DNA from: Desulfobulbaceae bacterium
GTDB lineage: Bacteria; Desulfobacterota; Desulfobulbia; Desulfobulbales; Desulfobulbaceae
Direction of reading: 5' to 3'
DNA: 37,623 bases
Assembly (NCBI GenBank): GCA_024763055.1
Contig: JANTGH010000018.1
Span: 1 to 37,623, forward strand
The notes under the pieces were generated by a model that saw only the letters and a list, made by a program, of their open reading frames with translations, did no database searches and was not told where the DNA came from. Shown here piece after piece: positions 6,904 through 16,092 of the stretch (positions are counted from its first letter, which is position 1; the number at the start of each line of letters is the position of its first letter). The translations under genes and the position numbers were made by a program.

Positions 6904-8676
6904 TTAACGCCACCGTCCCGGGATGATGGAATTAAATTTACCATCAACCAGCGCCTTGGTATCCGGATCTACTTCCAGCACATCCGTATACCAGGGTTTT
7001 AGTCGACAATCAAAGACCACGGGAGGTTTGAGACCGACGTGAAAACGATGAGTTGTCTCGGCAGCGCCATGAATATCAGCCGCAGGTTCAAAACGGGTGA
7101 AAAAAGTCCAGAGAAATTCCTGCAGATTTAAGGTCGCCTCTTTGCTTGAATCAACGAGCAGGAGAACCGGCCAGTCGGCAACACCAGGAAAGCCTGCCAG
7201 TTCAGTTGCCTGCAGTGGATTGTCATCATAGGATTTTCCCTGTACAACCAGCGTGCCTGGTAGAAAGGGAACAGGCCGACTGCAACCGTCGGGCAGAGAG
7301 CCGGTAAATTCTCTTGGAAGGTCCCGTCGTTTCTCTTTGCCCAGTCCCATCATCATGGCCTTGGAGCCTTTATTCACCGAGGGGCCGGTGTAGTCCAGGG
7401 TGTCCTGGGAGACGTTGGCAAAGATGAAGAGATCCTGGTCCCAGCCGATACGCTCGAGGATATGCTGCCAGAGTTTCGGAAAATCGGACATGTCAATGCT
7501 GCCGTCGGTCAGGAGTAGAAATTTTGTCAGCGAGAGTTGACCTTCGCCAAGAATGCGCAGTCCGGAGGCAAAGGCTTCACGGGGATAGCGGTTGGCAACC
7601 CGAGCCGCAGCCAGACAGTGGAAGCCGGTTTCACCAAAGGTTTTTAACTGCCTGACCCCGCCCATCACCAAGGGAAACAGGGGCGAGAGGAGATCCTGGA
7701 GAAAATCTCCTATAAAATAATCCTCTTGCTTCGGACGGCCGACAACAGTGGCTGGATAAATAGCGTTTTTGCGCTGATAGAGATGGCTGGTCTGGAAAAC
7801 CGGATACTCGTGCTGCAGGGAATTATAGCCGTAATGATCGCCAAAAGGCCCTTCAGGCCTTCGTAGATGCGGCGGCACTATGCCCTTAACGGCAAATTCC
7901 GTCTCGGCAACGAGCCGGTGGCCGCCTTTGGGATCGGCTGCCATGCCCAGTTTTTTTCCCTGCAGCAGGGCGGCGAGCATGAGTTCGGGTATATTTTCCG
8001 GCAGCGGGGCAATGGCTGCCAGCATTAACGCCGGTGGTCCGCCGATATACAGGGTCATGGGCAACGGTTGGTTTTTCTGTTCTGCCGCATGATAGTGAAA
8101 ACCGCCGCCTTTATGGATCTGCCAGTGAATACCGGTTGTGGTATCGTCATAGCGCTGGATACGGTACATGCCCAGGTTGTGGCCCAGACCGTCGGGATGT
8201 TCGGTGTAGACCAGCGGTAAAGTGACAAAGGCGCCGCCGTCGGAATGCCATGAGGTCAGCATGGGCAGTTCCGTCAGCCGGGCGGGTTGTCGGCAGCATT
8301 CCATGACCGGCGCATTGCGAACAGTTTTGAGCCCGACTTTTATTCCCTGGCCAAGTAATGACCGTGCCTGCCAGAGGGTAGAGATCTTTGGCGGCATAAG
8401 ATGCTCCGCCAGCTCTACCAGGTCGCGGACAAAATCAAGGGGCCTGTTGCCGAAGGCAAGTTCCAGTCTTTGACTCGTTCCAAAGAGATTGGTGACCACC
8501 GGAAAGGAAGAACCCTTGACCCTGGTGAAGAGCAGAGCCGGGCCCTGGCGGGCGATAATCCTTCTATGAATTTCTGCAATTTCAAGATAAGGATCAACTT
8601 CGGCATCAATGATCAGCAGCTGGTCATTTTTTTTCAGGATGTCGAGATAATCACGCAGGTTGAGAATCGGTGCCAT
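6904..8676 (-). CDS. ubiD: UbiD-family decarboxylase
   Basis: UbiD enzymes are prenylated-FMN-dependent reversible decarboxylases of aromatic or alpha,beta-unsaturated acids; the best-known role is decarboxylating the quinone ring precursor. The 590-residue protein shows the UbiD core: GIHWQIHKGGGFHY, the catalytic segment AETEFAVKGIVPPHLRRPEGPFGDHYGY with the Glu-Arg-Glu set, and the GRPKQED stretch. It is about 100 residues longer than E. coli UbiD because of a long C-terminal part, as in MenA-pathway or futalosine-type paralogues. The ATG at 8676 (MAPILNLRDYL) is preferred to an in-frame TTG at 8691. No UbiX partner is in the window, so quinone synthesis is likely but another substrate is possible. 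Confidence 0.88.
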   Translation of the reverse strand: MAPILNLRDYLDILKKNDQLLIIDAEVDPYLEIAEIHRRIIARQGPALLFTRVKGSSFPVVTNLFGTSQRLELAFGNRPLDFVRDLVELAEHLMPPKISTLWQARSLLGQGIKVGLKTVRNAPVMECCRQPARLTELPMLTSWHSDGGAFVTLPLVYTEHPDGLGHNLGMYRIQRYDDTTTGIHWQIHKGGGFHYHAAEQKNQPLPMTLYIGGPPALMLAAIAPLPENIPELMLAALLQGKKLGMAADPKGGHRLVAETEFAVKGIVPPHLRRPEGPFGDHYGYNSLQHEYPVFQTSHLYQRKNAIYPATVVGRPKQEDYFIGDFLQDLLSPLFPLVMGGVRQLKTFGETGFHCLAAARVANRYPREAFASGLRILGEGQLSLTKFLLLTDGSIDMSDFPKLWQHILERIGWDQDLFIFANVSQDTLDYTGPSVNKGSKAMMMGLGKEKRRDLPREFTGSLPDGCSRPVPFLPGTLVVQGKSYDDNPLQATELAGFPGVADWPVLLLVDSSKEATLNLQEFLWTFFTRFEPAADIHGAAETTHRFHVGLKPPVVFDCRLKPWYTDVLEVDPDTKALVDGKFNSIIPGRWR

Positions 8677-8767
8677 AAGAGGTCGTCCCAAAAAACAAAA
8701 AAGGTGTGTAAAACTGAGTTGTTGCGATGTTTACGTTTTATTACGTTCCGGACATGGATGCTGCCGG

Positions 8768-9016
8768 TCAGTGATGATGGCCATGATCATCGAGAAACAG
8801 CTCATGGTATTCGTTTTCCTGCAGGTGATTACGCATAAGACCGGTGAGCATGTTAATGGTTTGTTCTATTTCCACATCATCAAGGCGTGGAATAAGGGTG
8901 GCCAGCAGTTGGTCCCGGCTGAAGAGTTTGAGAAAGAGGGCCAGCGAATGTTCATCAGTTAAGCGGTCCAAGCCGAAACAGATTTCACTTGCCTCCTGAG
9001 GAGTATTTTTTGCCAT
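8768..9016 (-). CDS. Small His-tailed protein of unknown function
   Basis: I do not recognise this 82-residue protein. It is mainly helical, acidic and cytoplasmic in character, with SLALFLKLFSRDQLLATLIPRLDDVEIEQTI in its middle (positions about 24-54), and it ends in the metal-binding-like tail DDHGHHH. The ATG at 9016 lies five bases after the stop of yjbQ, which argues for translational coupling. An in-frame start ten codons upstream would overlap yjbQ and is less likely. The His tail might bind zinc, nickel or copper, but there are no cysteines or other supporting motifs. It lies 91 bases before ubiD. Confidence 0.75.
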   Translation of the reverse strand: MAKNTPQEASEICFGLDRLTDEHSLALFLKLFSRDQLLATLIPRLDDVEIEQTINMLTGLMRNHLQENEYHELFLDDHGHHH

Positions 9017-9021
9017 TGCCG

Positions 9022-9423
9022 TTATTCCGTCAGTGCCTTCCACCAAACCCTGCGGGTACGGGGCCCGTCGTATTCACAGAAAAAAATACGCTGCCAGGTG
9101 CCGAGCTTAAGTCTTCCGTTCTCAATAAAAACAGTAGCCGAGCTGCCGGTCAGGGTAGTCATTATGTGGGATGGCGAGTTGCCCTCCCGGTGTTTATAGG
9201 GATAGTCTTTAGGGATAATCCGGCGCAAGACGCCAATCATGTCGCCTTGAACGGCGGGATCGGCGCCTTCGTTTATGGTAATACCCGCCGTGGTATGCGG
9301 ATTATAGACAACCAGCATACCGGCGGTTATACTTTTCTCATCAACAGCCTGCTGGAGTTCTTCCGTAATATCAATAAACTCCATATGTGCGGCAGTGGAG
9401 ATGGAAAATTGACCTGAAACCAT
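9022..9423 (-). CDS. yjbQ: YjbQ/UPF0047 family protein
   Basis: The family is often named secondary thiamine-phosphate synthase from weak complementation evidence; its real role is unsettled. The 133-residue protein has the two diagnostic blocks NPHTTAGITINEGADP (about 42-57) and SHIMTTLTGSSATVFIENG (about 85-103), followed by LGTWQRIFFCEYDGPRTRRV. These supply the metal-binding residues of the fold. The ATG at 9423 is used because it lies eight bases after the stop of the lipoprotein gene and gives the family length; the open frame runs far upstream but antisense-like into that gene. It is tightly followed by the small His-tailed gene. Confidence 0.9.
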   Translation of the reverse strand: MVSGQFSISTAAHMEFIDITEELQQAVDEKSITAGMLVVYNPHTTAGITINEGADPAVQGDMIGVLRRIIPKDYPYKHREGNSPSHIMTTLTGSSATVFIENGRLKLGTWQRIFFCEYDGPRTRRVWWKALTE

Positions 9424-9430
9424 GGCTCTT

Positions 9431-9895
9431 TTATGGTTGTATCTGCCAGTGGCCATATTCATCACGGCAGGCTGTGCTATAAACCTTTTTATGCTGGCCA
9501 TCGATAATTGCATCGATTTCCGCCTTGCGGCAGGGTTGATGCGTTGATGGATTGCTATAAGCCGGTTGCGGAGTAACGCTGTACTGGTTCCCGGTATCAG
9601 GATTGACCCAGGAAGATGGACGATAGGAGGCGCCTCGCTCGTAAACATGGTTGAGCTCCCTGAGATCATATTTGTCCATTTCATTGCCGACAATATAGCC
9701 AAGAAGACCTCCGATTGCCGCGCCAAGCAGGGTTGCTTCCGTATCGTGGCCTATTGCCTGGCCGATAATTGCACCGGCGGCTGCTCCACCGACGCCACCG
9801 ACCTGTCCCTTCTTCCCTTGTTGCACTCCCATGCCGGTACAGGATGAAAGAGTAAGAATACTGAGTGCTGCCAGAAAGCTGATGTACTTTTTCAT
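9431..9895 (-). CDS. Glycine-zipper outer-membrane lipoprotein
   Basis: This 154-residue protein starts with a lipoprotein signal peptide and the lipobox LSSC (lipidated C19). A glycine-zipper segment follows (about 32-70: GGVGGAAAGAIIGQAIG and LLGAAIGGLLGYIVGNEM), then a C-terminal domain with CRKAEIDAIIDGQHKKVYSTACRDEYGHWQ of the type seen in 17-kDa surface antigens. The two cysteines there (in CRKAE and TACRDE) may form a disulfide. AGGAGG stands before the ATG. It lies 14 bases after rmuC and before yjbQ. Role: probably envelope structural or stress-related; no specific function is evident. Confidence 0.88.
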   Translation of the reverse strand: MKKYISFLAALSILTLSSCTGMGVQQGKKGQVGGVGGAAAGAIIGQAIGHDTEATLLGAAIGGLLGYIVGNEMDKYDLRELNHVYERGASYRPSSWVNPDTGNQYSVTPQPAYSNPSTHQPCRKAEIDAIIDGQHKKVYSTACRDEYGHWQIQP

Positions 9896-9909
9896 GGTGA
9901 ACCTCCTGA

Positions 9910-11244
9910 TTAGAGTTGTTCTTTTATTGTTTCCGGTAGGTTTCGCTCGGGTTGAATACCGAGTTGCTTAAGTGATTCAACCTTATCAACGAGATTGCCT
10001 CTTCCTGAAATGAGTCGTTTGCGCGCAGTTTGCCAGGAATAGCGGCTTTGTTCAAGTCGGAAGCCAACTTCTTCAAAGGCCTGGACAAAACCGACAAATT
10101 TATCATAAAGATGTCCAGCCTGTTTGGCAATAGTTAAACCGTTACGTCCCTGTTCATCAATTCTCCACAAGTGATGAATAGTGCGCAGGGTCGCCAGCAG
10201 CGTCGAGGGCCCGGCCAGAATGACTTTCTTGCGCATAGCGGTGGTCAATAGTTGCGGTTCAAGGCTGATTGCGGCCTGAAAAGCCCCTTCCGCAGGCATA
10301 AAGAGCAAGACAAAATCAACGGTGTTGACACCGGGAAGTCGGTGGTATGCCTTACCGGACAATCCTTTTATGTGGCTGTGCAGGGATCGCAGATGCTGTT
10401 TAAGAAGTTTTTGCCGTTTTTTCGGGTCTTCCTCATGTGCAGCCTGTGCCCAGGACTTCAGGGACACCTTGGCATCTATTATAATATCCCGTTTTTTGGG
10501 TAGATGAATAATAACATCGGGCTGACGTAAATGGCCCTGTTCATTACGTAATCCCGGCTGAATTTCAAATTCGGTTCCTTTCCGCAGGCCTGAATTCTCA
10601 AGCAGTTTTTCCAGGATCATCTCACCCCATTGGCCCTGGATTTTACTTTGCCCCTGCAGGGCCTGGGTAAGATGCAGGGCATCACTGCTAAGCTGCTGGT
10701 TTAAAGCCCTGAGCAGTTCCATTTCTCTGCACAGGGCGGCATTATCACGGGACCCCTTGTCGTAGACATCCTCCACCTTGCGTTTAAAATCCTGCAATTG
10801 CTCGCGCATGGGCTTAAGCAGTGCCTGCAGACCGGATTCATGTCTGCTGCCGATTTCTTTTCCCTGCTCGGCAAGGACACGCCCGGCAAGCAGTTCAAAG
10901 TCCTGTTCCATCTGCCTGCGAACGGTTTCAAACAGGATCTCCCGCTCTTCAAGAAAACGCTTGCAGCTTGCAAGGTTTGCCTGGAGCCCGGCAGTAGTTT
11001 CGCTCGTTTTTCGTACTTGTGCGCGAAAAGTATCCCGTTCTACCCGCAGTCGGGAAATAGTACTGTCAAGACGGGCGATATTTTTCCCTGCCTGTTCCAG
11101 CCGAATGGATAGCCCAAGGTTGCGTCGGCTCAGACGATTATACAGTACAAGGCAACATATCAAGGCTATGCTTCCGGCAAAAATGAGACCGGCAAAAAAT
11201 GATGGACTGTGCAGCCTCCCTGTAACGAGTGAAAAATAATCCAA
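9910..11244 (-). CDS. rmuC: DNA recombination protein RmuC
   Basis: RmuC-family proteins limit DNA rearrangements at inverted repeats and contain a restriction-endonuclease-like core. The 444-residue protein has an N-terminal membrane anchor (about 16-36), a coiled-coil region (about 50-180, rich in E, R and L), and the RmuC core with QGQWGEMILEKLLENSGLRKGTEF and PDVIIHLPKKRDIIIDAKVSLKSW, where the acidic IDAKV motif is nuclease-like. VDFVLLFMPAEGAFQAAI is also typical. It follows cbpM by three bases, so it is in the same - strand operon. Confidence 0.93.
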   Translation of the reverse strand: MDYFSLVTGRLHSPSFFAGLIFAGSIALICCLVLYNRLSRRNLGLSIRLEQAGKNIARLDSTISRLRVERDTFRAQVRKTSETTAGLQANLASCKRFLEEREILFETVRRQMEQDFELLAGRVLAEQGKEIGSRHESGLQALLKPMREQLQDFKRKVEDVYDKGSRDNAALCREMELLRALNQQLSSDALHLTQALQGQSKIQGQWGEMILEKLLENSGLRKGTEFEIQPGLRNEQGHLRQPDVIIHLPKKRDIIIDAKVSLKSWAQAAHEEDPKKRQKLLKQHLRSLHSHIKGLSGKAYHRLPGVNTVDFVLLFMPAEGAFQAAISLEPQLLTTAMRKKVILAGPSTLLATLRTIHHLWRIDEQGRNGLTIAKQAGHLYDKFVGFVQAFEEVGFRLEQSRYSWQTARKRLISGRGNLVDKVESLKQLGIQPERNLPETIKEQL

Positions 11245-11247
11245 AAT

Positions 11248-11553
11248 TTAACGTATCCGGCGCAGACGGCGTAACTCTTCCAGTTCTTCAAGGAGCTGCA
11301 GAGCCAGGGCGCAGCCGGGGAGATTGACCCGCAGGTCTCGCTGCAGGTGGACCGTGGTCTGAACACGTTTGATTTCAATGGCGGTAAAACGCCATTCTCC
11401 CGGCGTGGTTCCCTGCGGGCACAACAACCCCTCGTCAATCATCTCAAGGACAAGGTCGGCGGGAACACCGCACAGTCGGCAGAGATCGCCGAAACTACAG
11501 AGTGTGTCTTCATCAAGGACAGTGCCGGTGAGCGGGTTGAATAGATCAGTCAT
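11248..11553 (-). CDS. cbpM: CbpM-like chaperone modulator
   Basis: CbpM inhibits the DnaJ-like co-chaperone CbpA by binding its J domain. The 101-residue protein has a MerR-like helix-turn-helix part (LCSFGDLCRLCGVPADLVLEMIDEGLLCP) followed by a helical segment with HLQRDLRVNLPGCALALQLLEELEELRRL, the standard CbpM layout. The ATG at 11553 comes one base after the cbpA stop, so translation is probably coupled. The open frame extends upstream into cbpA in another register, which is not used. The pairing with cbpA makes the assignment firm. Confidence 0.88.
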   Translation of the reverse strand: MTDLFNPLTGTVLDEDTLCSFGDLCRLCGVPADLVLEMIDEGLLCPQGTTPGEWRFTAIEIKRVQTTVHLQRDLRVNLPGCALALQLLEELEELRRLRRIR

Positions 11554-11554
11554 C

Positions 11555-12505
11555 TTAGAATCCAGGAGTATTTCGCGGGTTGACCGGCATGATTTCGGCC
11601 ATTTTCCTGTACCATTTTTTCTGCTCTTGAGTTTTGGCTTCGGGCACGACGATGCGCAGGGTGACGATCTGGTCACCTTTTTTTGTTGCCGTTGATAATC
11701 CCCGGCCCTTCAGACGCAGTTTTTTCCCACCCTGGGAGCCGGCGGGAATTTTTAACTGTACCCTGCCGCCCAGAGTCGGGACGGTGATAGTCGCGCCAAG
11801 GGCAGCTTCCCAGGGCGTGATCGGCAGTTCCAGGTGGATATCACGTTTCTCGGCATGAAACATCGGATCTTCGGCAAAGGCGATCTCAAGATAGAGATCT
11901 CCAGCCGGAGCACCGCCCATTCCAGGCATCCCCTGGCCTTCAAGCCGTATCCGCTGCCCTTCAATGATGCCTTTAGGGATAGTGACCTGCAGGTTATGCG
12001 GCCTGGTTGTGACGCGGCCGTTTTCCTCCACGGTTGCCCTGGTCAGGGTAATGTTCTGTTGGGAACCATGATAGGCCTCAGCCAGCCGGATGACGATTTT
12101 TGCATGCTGGTCCTCACCTTTCATTTGAAAAGTGGAGCGACGGGTAGCACCACCGGTATATCCGGTGCGGCCAAACAGTGATTCAAAAAAATCGCTGTAA
12201 TCATGATCGGTGCCGCCGGTGTAGCCGGCGCCTTTGAATTCAAAGCCGGCGTCCCAGTTTGGCGGAGGCTCAAAGTCCTGGCCGGTTTGCCAGTTGCTGC
12301 CGAATTTATCATAGGCAGCGCGTTTTTCCGGATCTTTTAAGACCTCATAGGCCTCACCGAGATCTTTAAATTTTTTTTCGGCCTCAGTTTCCTTGCTTAC
12401 GTCCGGATGATATTTTCGGGCAAGACGCCGGTATGCCTGTTTGATGGCATCCTGGGTCGCATCACGGTCTACTCCTAAAATTTCGTAATAATCCCTGTAT
12501 TCCAT
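11555..12505 (-). CDS. cbpA: DnaJ-type co-chaperone CbpA
   Basis: CbpA is a DnaJ homologue that stimulates the ATPase of DnaK and hands it clients. The 316-residue protein has a J domain (about 1-70) with HPD at 33-35 (KYHPDVSKETE), a Gly/Phe-rich linker (about 75-135), and two DnaJ C-terminal domains (about 135-300, with LQVTIPKGIIEGQRIRLEGQG and VQLKIPAGSQGGKKLRLKGRG). The zinc-finger cysteines of DnaJ are absent, as in CbpA. It leads the - strand operon cbpA-cbpM-rmuC. Upstream, between this gene and the divergent aroK, is a long inverted repeat that could be an operator. Confidence 0.94.
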   Translation of the reverse strand: MEYRDYYEILGVDRDATQDAIKQAYRRLARKYHPDVSKETEAEKKFKDLGEAYEVLKDPEKRAAYDKFGSNWQTGQDFEPPPNWDAGFEFKGAGYTGGTDHDYSDFFESLFGRTGYTGGATRRSTFQMKGEDQHAKIVIRLAEAYHGSQQNITLTRATVEENGRVTTRPHNLQVTIPKGIIEGQRIRLEGQGMPGMGGAPAGDLYLEIAFAEDPMFHAEKRDIHLELPITPWEAALGATITVPTLGGRVQLKIPAGSQGGKKLRLKGRGLSTATKKGDQIVTLRIVVPEAKTQEQKKWYRKMAEIMPVNPRNTPGF

Positions 12506-12587
12506 TTTTTAACTTTGATAGACTCGTAAAAAGTCATAAACGGTATTAACCTGCAACGTATAATCAATATGTTACAATTTTTCCGCC

Positions 12588-12617
12588 GTCGGTATCGGGG
12601 CTTTTTGCGATACCGAC
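12588..12617. promoter_or_regulatory. 10-bp inverted repeat between cbpA and aroK
   Basis: GTCGGTATCG (12588-12597) and CGATACCGAC (12608-12617) form perfect arms around a 10-base spacer. The site lies about 82 bases upstream of cbpA and 115 upstream of aroK. It does not match the CIRCE element. It may be an operator or a hairpin. Confidence 0.45.
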
Positions 12618-12732
12618 AATCTTTTGAGTGGAAAATTTTTCTTTATGGCATACTGTAAGTACAGCAAGGTAAAAAGAAAAGGAAAAAGTTTATACAGGAA
12701 TTTCCCCTTGAAAGGCCAACTCTTTATCCTCT

Positions 12733-13326
12733 ATGGTAGATAATAAGAGAGCAAAAGCGCAGGATGCGGAAGCTCGGATTTGTTGTAAACGTATCCTGCT
12801 GGCCGGTTTTCGGGCCACGGGTAAATCGCTTGTCGGAAGGCTTCTCGCGGACAGGATCGGCTGGGAATTTCTTGATACTGATGCCCTGCTCTGCAAGCAG
12901 ACCGGTCACACCGTGGCTGCCTGTGTCAAGCGATTCGGCTGGCAACGGTTTCGGCAAATGGAAGAACAACTTTTGTCGGATTTAGGTAAGCGTTCATCGG
13001 TAGTCATTGCAACCGGAGGCGGGGCCATTGTCCATGAACAGGCGTGGCAGACTCTGCGAAAAAAGAGTATTGTTATCTGGCTGTGTGCCGATGCACAGAC
13101 TATTGAGAATCGTCTGCGTTTTGACTCGCATTCCAAACATCAGCGTCCCTCACTCACAGGTGAAGAGCCTTACGTAGAGATCAGAAAGCTTCTTGCCGAG
13201 CGGACGCCTCTGTATAGGCAGGGATCCGATTTTGCCGTCACAACCGATGAACGCTCACCTTTGGAACTGGTTATGGAGATTGAGCGGGCATTGGAGGCTT
13301 TTACGGGAGATCGACAAAACGTTTAG
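12733..13326 (+). CDS. aroK: Shikimate kinase
   Basis: The enzyme phosphorylates shikimate at the 3-hydroxyl with ATP in the chorismate pathway. The 197-residue protein has a Walker A loop GFRATGKS (K31), the substrate-binding DTD in [15 protein letters not shown] (about 95-100, shikimate contact) and a lid region RPSLTGEEP. About 20 residues precede the usual start of the fold; no ribosome binding site is evident, so the N-terminus could be shorter. It precedes aroC by ten bases, giving a two-gene shikimate module on the + strand. Confidence 0.93.
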   Translation: MVDNKRAKAQDAEARICCKRILLAGFRATGKSLVGRLLADRIGWEFLDTDALLCKQTGHTVAACVKRFGWQRFRQMEEQLLSDLGKRSSVVIATGGGAIVHEQAWQTLRKKSIVIWLCADAQTIENRLRFDSHSKHQRPSLTGEEPYVEIRKLLAERTPLYRQGSDFAVTTDERSPLELVMEIERALEAFTGDRQNV

Positions 13327-13336
13327 GTGGGAGAAA

Positions 13337-14449
13337 ATGGCAGGAAATACATTCGGAACGGTTTTCAGGGTGACGACCTGGGGTGAATCGCACGGCACGG
13401 CTCTTGGGGCGGTCATTGACGGTTGTCCTCCGGGTATGGAGCTTACCGAGGCAATGATCCAGGAGGAATTGGAGCGAAGGCGGCCTGGCAAGGGTGGTGC
13501 AACCTCGCCGCGCAAGGAGCCTGACCGGGTGCAAATCATGTCCGGCACCTTTTGTCCTGAAGGCTGTCCCTGCGAGTTGACCACTGGCACTCCCATATCT
13601 CTGGTCATCATGAATAGGGACGCCCATTCCAAGTCATACAGCCATCTGCGTGATGTGTTTCGTCCCGGCCATGGTGATATGACCTACCAGGCCAAATACG
13701 GTATTCGCGATCACCGGGGAGGTGGCCGAGCTTCGGCCCGTGAGACTGCGGCCCGGGTCGCGGCCGGAGCGGTGGCCGCCTGCCTGCTCCGGAAATATTC
13801 CATGGATGTGCAGGCTTATACCGTGGCCCTCGGCGGCATCAGTGCCATGCGCCGCGACCTGGATGAAATTTGCGAAAACAGGTTGTTTTGTCCCGACAAT
13901 GAAGCCGCAGGCAGGATGGAAGAGCGAATCGCCGAGGTGCGAAAACAGGGCGACAGTCTGGGTGGTATTGTCGAGATACGGGCCACCTGTCTGCCCGGAC
14001 TTGGTGAGCCGGTTTTTGATAAACTCGATGGAGAGCTTGCCCGGGCCCTGATGTCAATCGGCGCTGTCAAGGGCGTGGAGATTGGTGCTGGTTTTGCGGC
14101 CGCGGCAATGCTTGGGTCTGAGAATAACGATCCCATTTCGCCGGATGGATTCTTGGGAAATAATTCCGGCGGTATTTTAGCCGGCATCAGTAACGGTGAG
14201 CCCTTGATCGTCCGGGTGGCGGTCAAGCCCATTCCTTCCATTCATAAGCAGCAGCAGACCGTTGATATCCATAATGAGTCCAGGACCATCAAGGTCGGAG
14301 GTCGTCATGATATTTCGGCCATTCCGAGAATCGTGCCTGTCTGTGAGGCCATGGTCAGATTGACCCTGGCTGATCATTTGCTCAGGCAACTGCCTCTCAT
14401 CGAGGTACAAAAAACATTTCAGCAGCATGATCGACAAAATGACACGTAA
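13337..14449 (+). CDS. aroC: Chorismate synthase
   Basis: Chorismate synthase converts EPSP to chorismate using reduced FMN, the last common step to aromatic compounds. The 370-residue protein has [18 protein letters not shown], the [12 protein letters not shown] region typical for the family, and [20 protein letters not shown]. Length is normal. The ATG at 13337 follows GGTGGGAG and gives [20 protein letters not shown], the family N-terminus; the open frame upstream overlaps aroK and is not used. Its 3' end overlaps the next gene by 23 bases. Confidence 0.96.
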   Translation: MAGNTFGTVFRVTTWGESHGTALGAVIDGCPPGMELTEAMIQEELERRRPGKGGATSPRKEPDRVQIMSGTFCPEGCPCELTTGTPISLVIMNRDAHSKSYSHLRDVFRPGHGDMTYQAKYGIRDHRGGGRASARETAARVAAGAVAACLLRKYSMDVQAYTVALGGISAMRRDLDEICENRLFCPDNEAAGRMEERIAEVRKQGDSLGGIVEIRATCLPGLGEPVFDKLDGELARALMSIGAVKGVEIGAGFAAAAMLGSENNDPISPDGFLGNNSGGILAGISNGEPLIVRVAVKPIPSIHKQQQTVDIHNESRTIKVGGRHDISAIPRIVPVCEAMVRLTLADHLLRQLPLIEVQKTFQQHDRQNDT

Positions 14450-16091
14450 GGAAGCACAACAGTCGCTCGTCCGTTCTGTCTGGATGGTCAGCCGCGAATA
14501 TGAGGGCCTGGCAGGTGCCGGCGGGGTAAAGGATGTCTGCCGGCAACTGGCAGAAACCCTCGTTGCCGAGGCCGGTCTGGCGGTAACCGTTATCCTGCCC
14601 TGTTACGGATTTATGGATGCCGGAAAACTTGGTTTTATTCGGCTGCAACTCATGGGCGGCAGGCAGGCTGAGATCTGTGGCGGTCGGCAGCGTGAGGATT
14701 GCAGTGTGGATATGCATTTTCCCGACAGGGAGCGGCGGGAAACGGTTTCTTTCTGGGAGCAGCGACGCAGAGGGGTTCGGGTGCTGCTGGTCGAGGCCGA
14801 ACGGTTTGCCGAAAAGTCAGGGGTGTATACCTATACGGCCCAAGAGGAGAAAAAGCACGCCTGGCAACGGCGGGGCAGTGGCCATTATGATTATTTTGCC
14901 ATGAATATTCTCCTGCAGAAAGCCGCCCTGGATGTCATGATGCTTCTTGATGAGCGTCCGGATGTCATCCACTGCCATGACGGTCACGCGGCAACCCTTG
15001 CCGCCATGATGCGGGAAAATCCGGGTCATCGCCATTATTTTCGTAACAGCGGCGTGGTGGTGACTATTCATAATGCCGGGCTTGGCTATCATCAGGACGT
15101 TGGCGACCTGCCCTTTGCCCGGGCCGTTACCGGTCTGCCGAAGCCGATCATTGACAGCGGCCTGTTAGGGAAGAGTTTTGATCCCTTTGTGGCGGCTGCC
15201 CGGTATGCGGTCATGAATACGGTCAGTGAAAATTATGCCCGCGAACTGCAGGAAACAGGCGATGATGCCCGTACCGGCTGGCTGGGCCATCGTCTGCTGA
15301 AGATGGGTGTTCGGCTGGCCGGAGTGACCAATGGCATCAATCCGCAGGATTTCAGTCCGGCGCGGGCGGAAAAGCTTAACCTGGCGGCCCCTTTTAACCC
15401 TATGCAGGGAGATTTTGCAGGGAAGCATCTTTGCAAAGAGGATATGCTCGTCGCCTGCAGCAGGAAAACAAAATGGGCGCATGTAGAACAGGTGGGCCTG
15501 TTGACACCTGAGGATAGATTACCGCTTTTTACCTTTATCGGCCGGCTGACCGCGCAAAAAGGGGTGGATATCCTGCTGCGCAGCCTGTCCCTGCTTCTTG
15601 CAGAAGATTCACGTTTTCAGCTTTTGGTTTTGGGTTCCGGGGATCCCCTGCTTGAAGAGGAGCTTGCCGCTCTCACCGGGAAGAAAGAGATTGCGAACCA
15701 GGTCTGTTTTCTTAAAGGCTATGATCCCGATCTGGCCATGCGGATATACGCGGCCGGTGATTTTTTTGTTATTCCTTCGCTCTATGAGCCCTGCGGTCTG
15801 ACCGATTATATTGCCCAGCTGCTTGGTAACCTCCCTATTGTCCATCTGGTGGGTGGCCTGGTTAAGGTGGAAGACGGAAAGAACGGTTTTGGATACCGTG
15901 AACATTCTCCGGAAGCCCTGGCTGCAACCATGCAGCGGGCATTATCGGTATACAGGAAGAAACCGGACCGGATCCTGACCATGCAGGAGACAGCAGTGCA
16001 ACGTATCTATAGCCGTCACACCTGGAAGCAGGCCATGGATGGTTACCTTGCCCTCTATGATCAGGCACTGACCATGACCTGCGGAAGTTGA
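14427..16091 (+). CDS. glgA: GT5 glycogen/starch synthase-like glycosyltransferase
   Basis: GT5 synthases add glucose from ADP- or UDP-glucose to an alpha-1,4-glucan. The 554-residue protein has the catalytic N-terminal half (about 15-270, with [15 protein letters not shown]) and a GT1-like C-terminal half with [15 protein letters not shown] and [18 protein letters not shown] (the EPCGL motif, about 455-459). The usual KXGGL donor-binding motif reads GAGGVKD, so the lysine is replaced by glycine. Between about 60 and 145 there is an Arg-rich stretch unlike E. coli GlgA. Starts at 14427 (M1) or 14439 (M5) both overlap aroC and neither has a clear ribosome binding site. The next gene begins one base after the stop. 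Confidence 0.82.
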   Translation: MIDKMTRKEAQQSLVRSVWMVSREYEGLAGAGGVKDVCRQLAETLVAEAGLAVTVILPCYGFMDAGKLGFIRLQLMGGRQAEICGGRQREDCSVDMHFPDRERRETVSFWEQRRRGVRVLLVEAERFAEKSGVYTYTAQEEKKHAWQRRGSGHYDYFAMNILLQKAALDVMMLLDERPDVIHCHDGHAATLAAMMRENPGHRHYFRNSGVVVTIHNAGLGYHQDVGDLPFARAVTGLPKPIIDSGLLGKSFDPFVAAARYAVMNTVSENYARELQETGDDARTGWLGHRLLKMGVRLAGVTNGINPQDFSPARAEKLNLAAPFNPMQGDFAGKHLCKEDMLVACSRKTKWAHVEQVGLLTPEDRLPLFTFIGRLTAQKGVDILLRSLSLLLAEDSRFQLLVLGSGDPLLEEELAALTGKKEIANQVCFLKGYDPDLAMRIYAAGDFFVIPSLYEPCGLTDYIAQLLGNLPIVHLVGGLVKVEDGKNGFGYREHSPEALAATMQRALSVYRKKPDRILTMQETAVQRIYSRHTWKQAMDGYLALYDQALTMTCGS

Positions 16092-16092
16092 C

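Noticed and set aside
12588-12617. CIRCE heat-shock element
   Set aside because: Arms and spacing differ from TTAGCACTC-N9-GAGTGCTAA.
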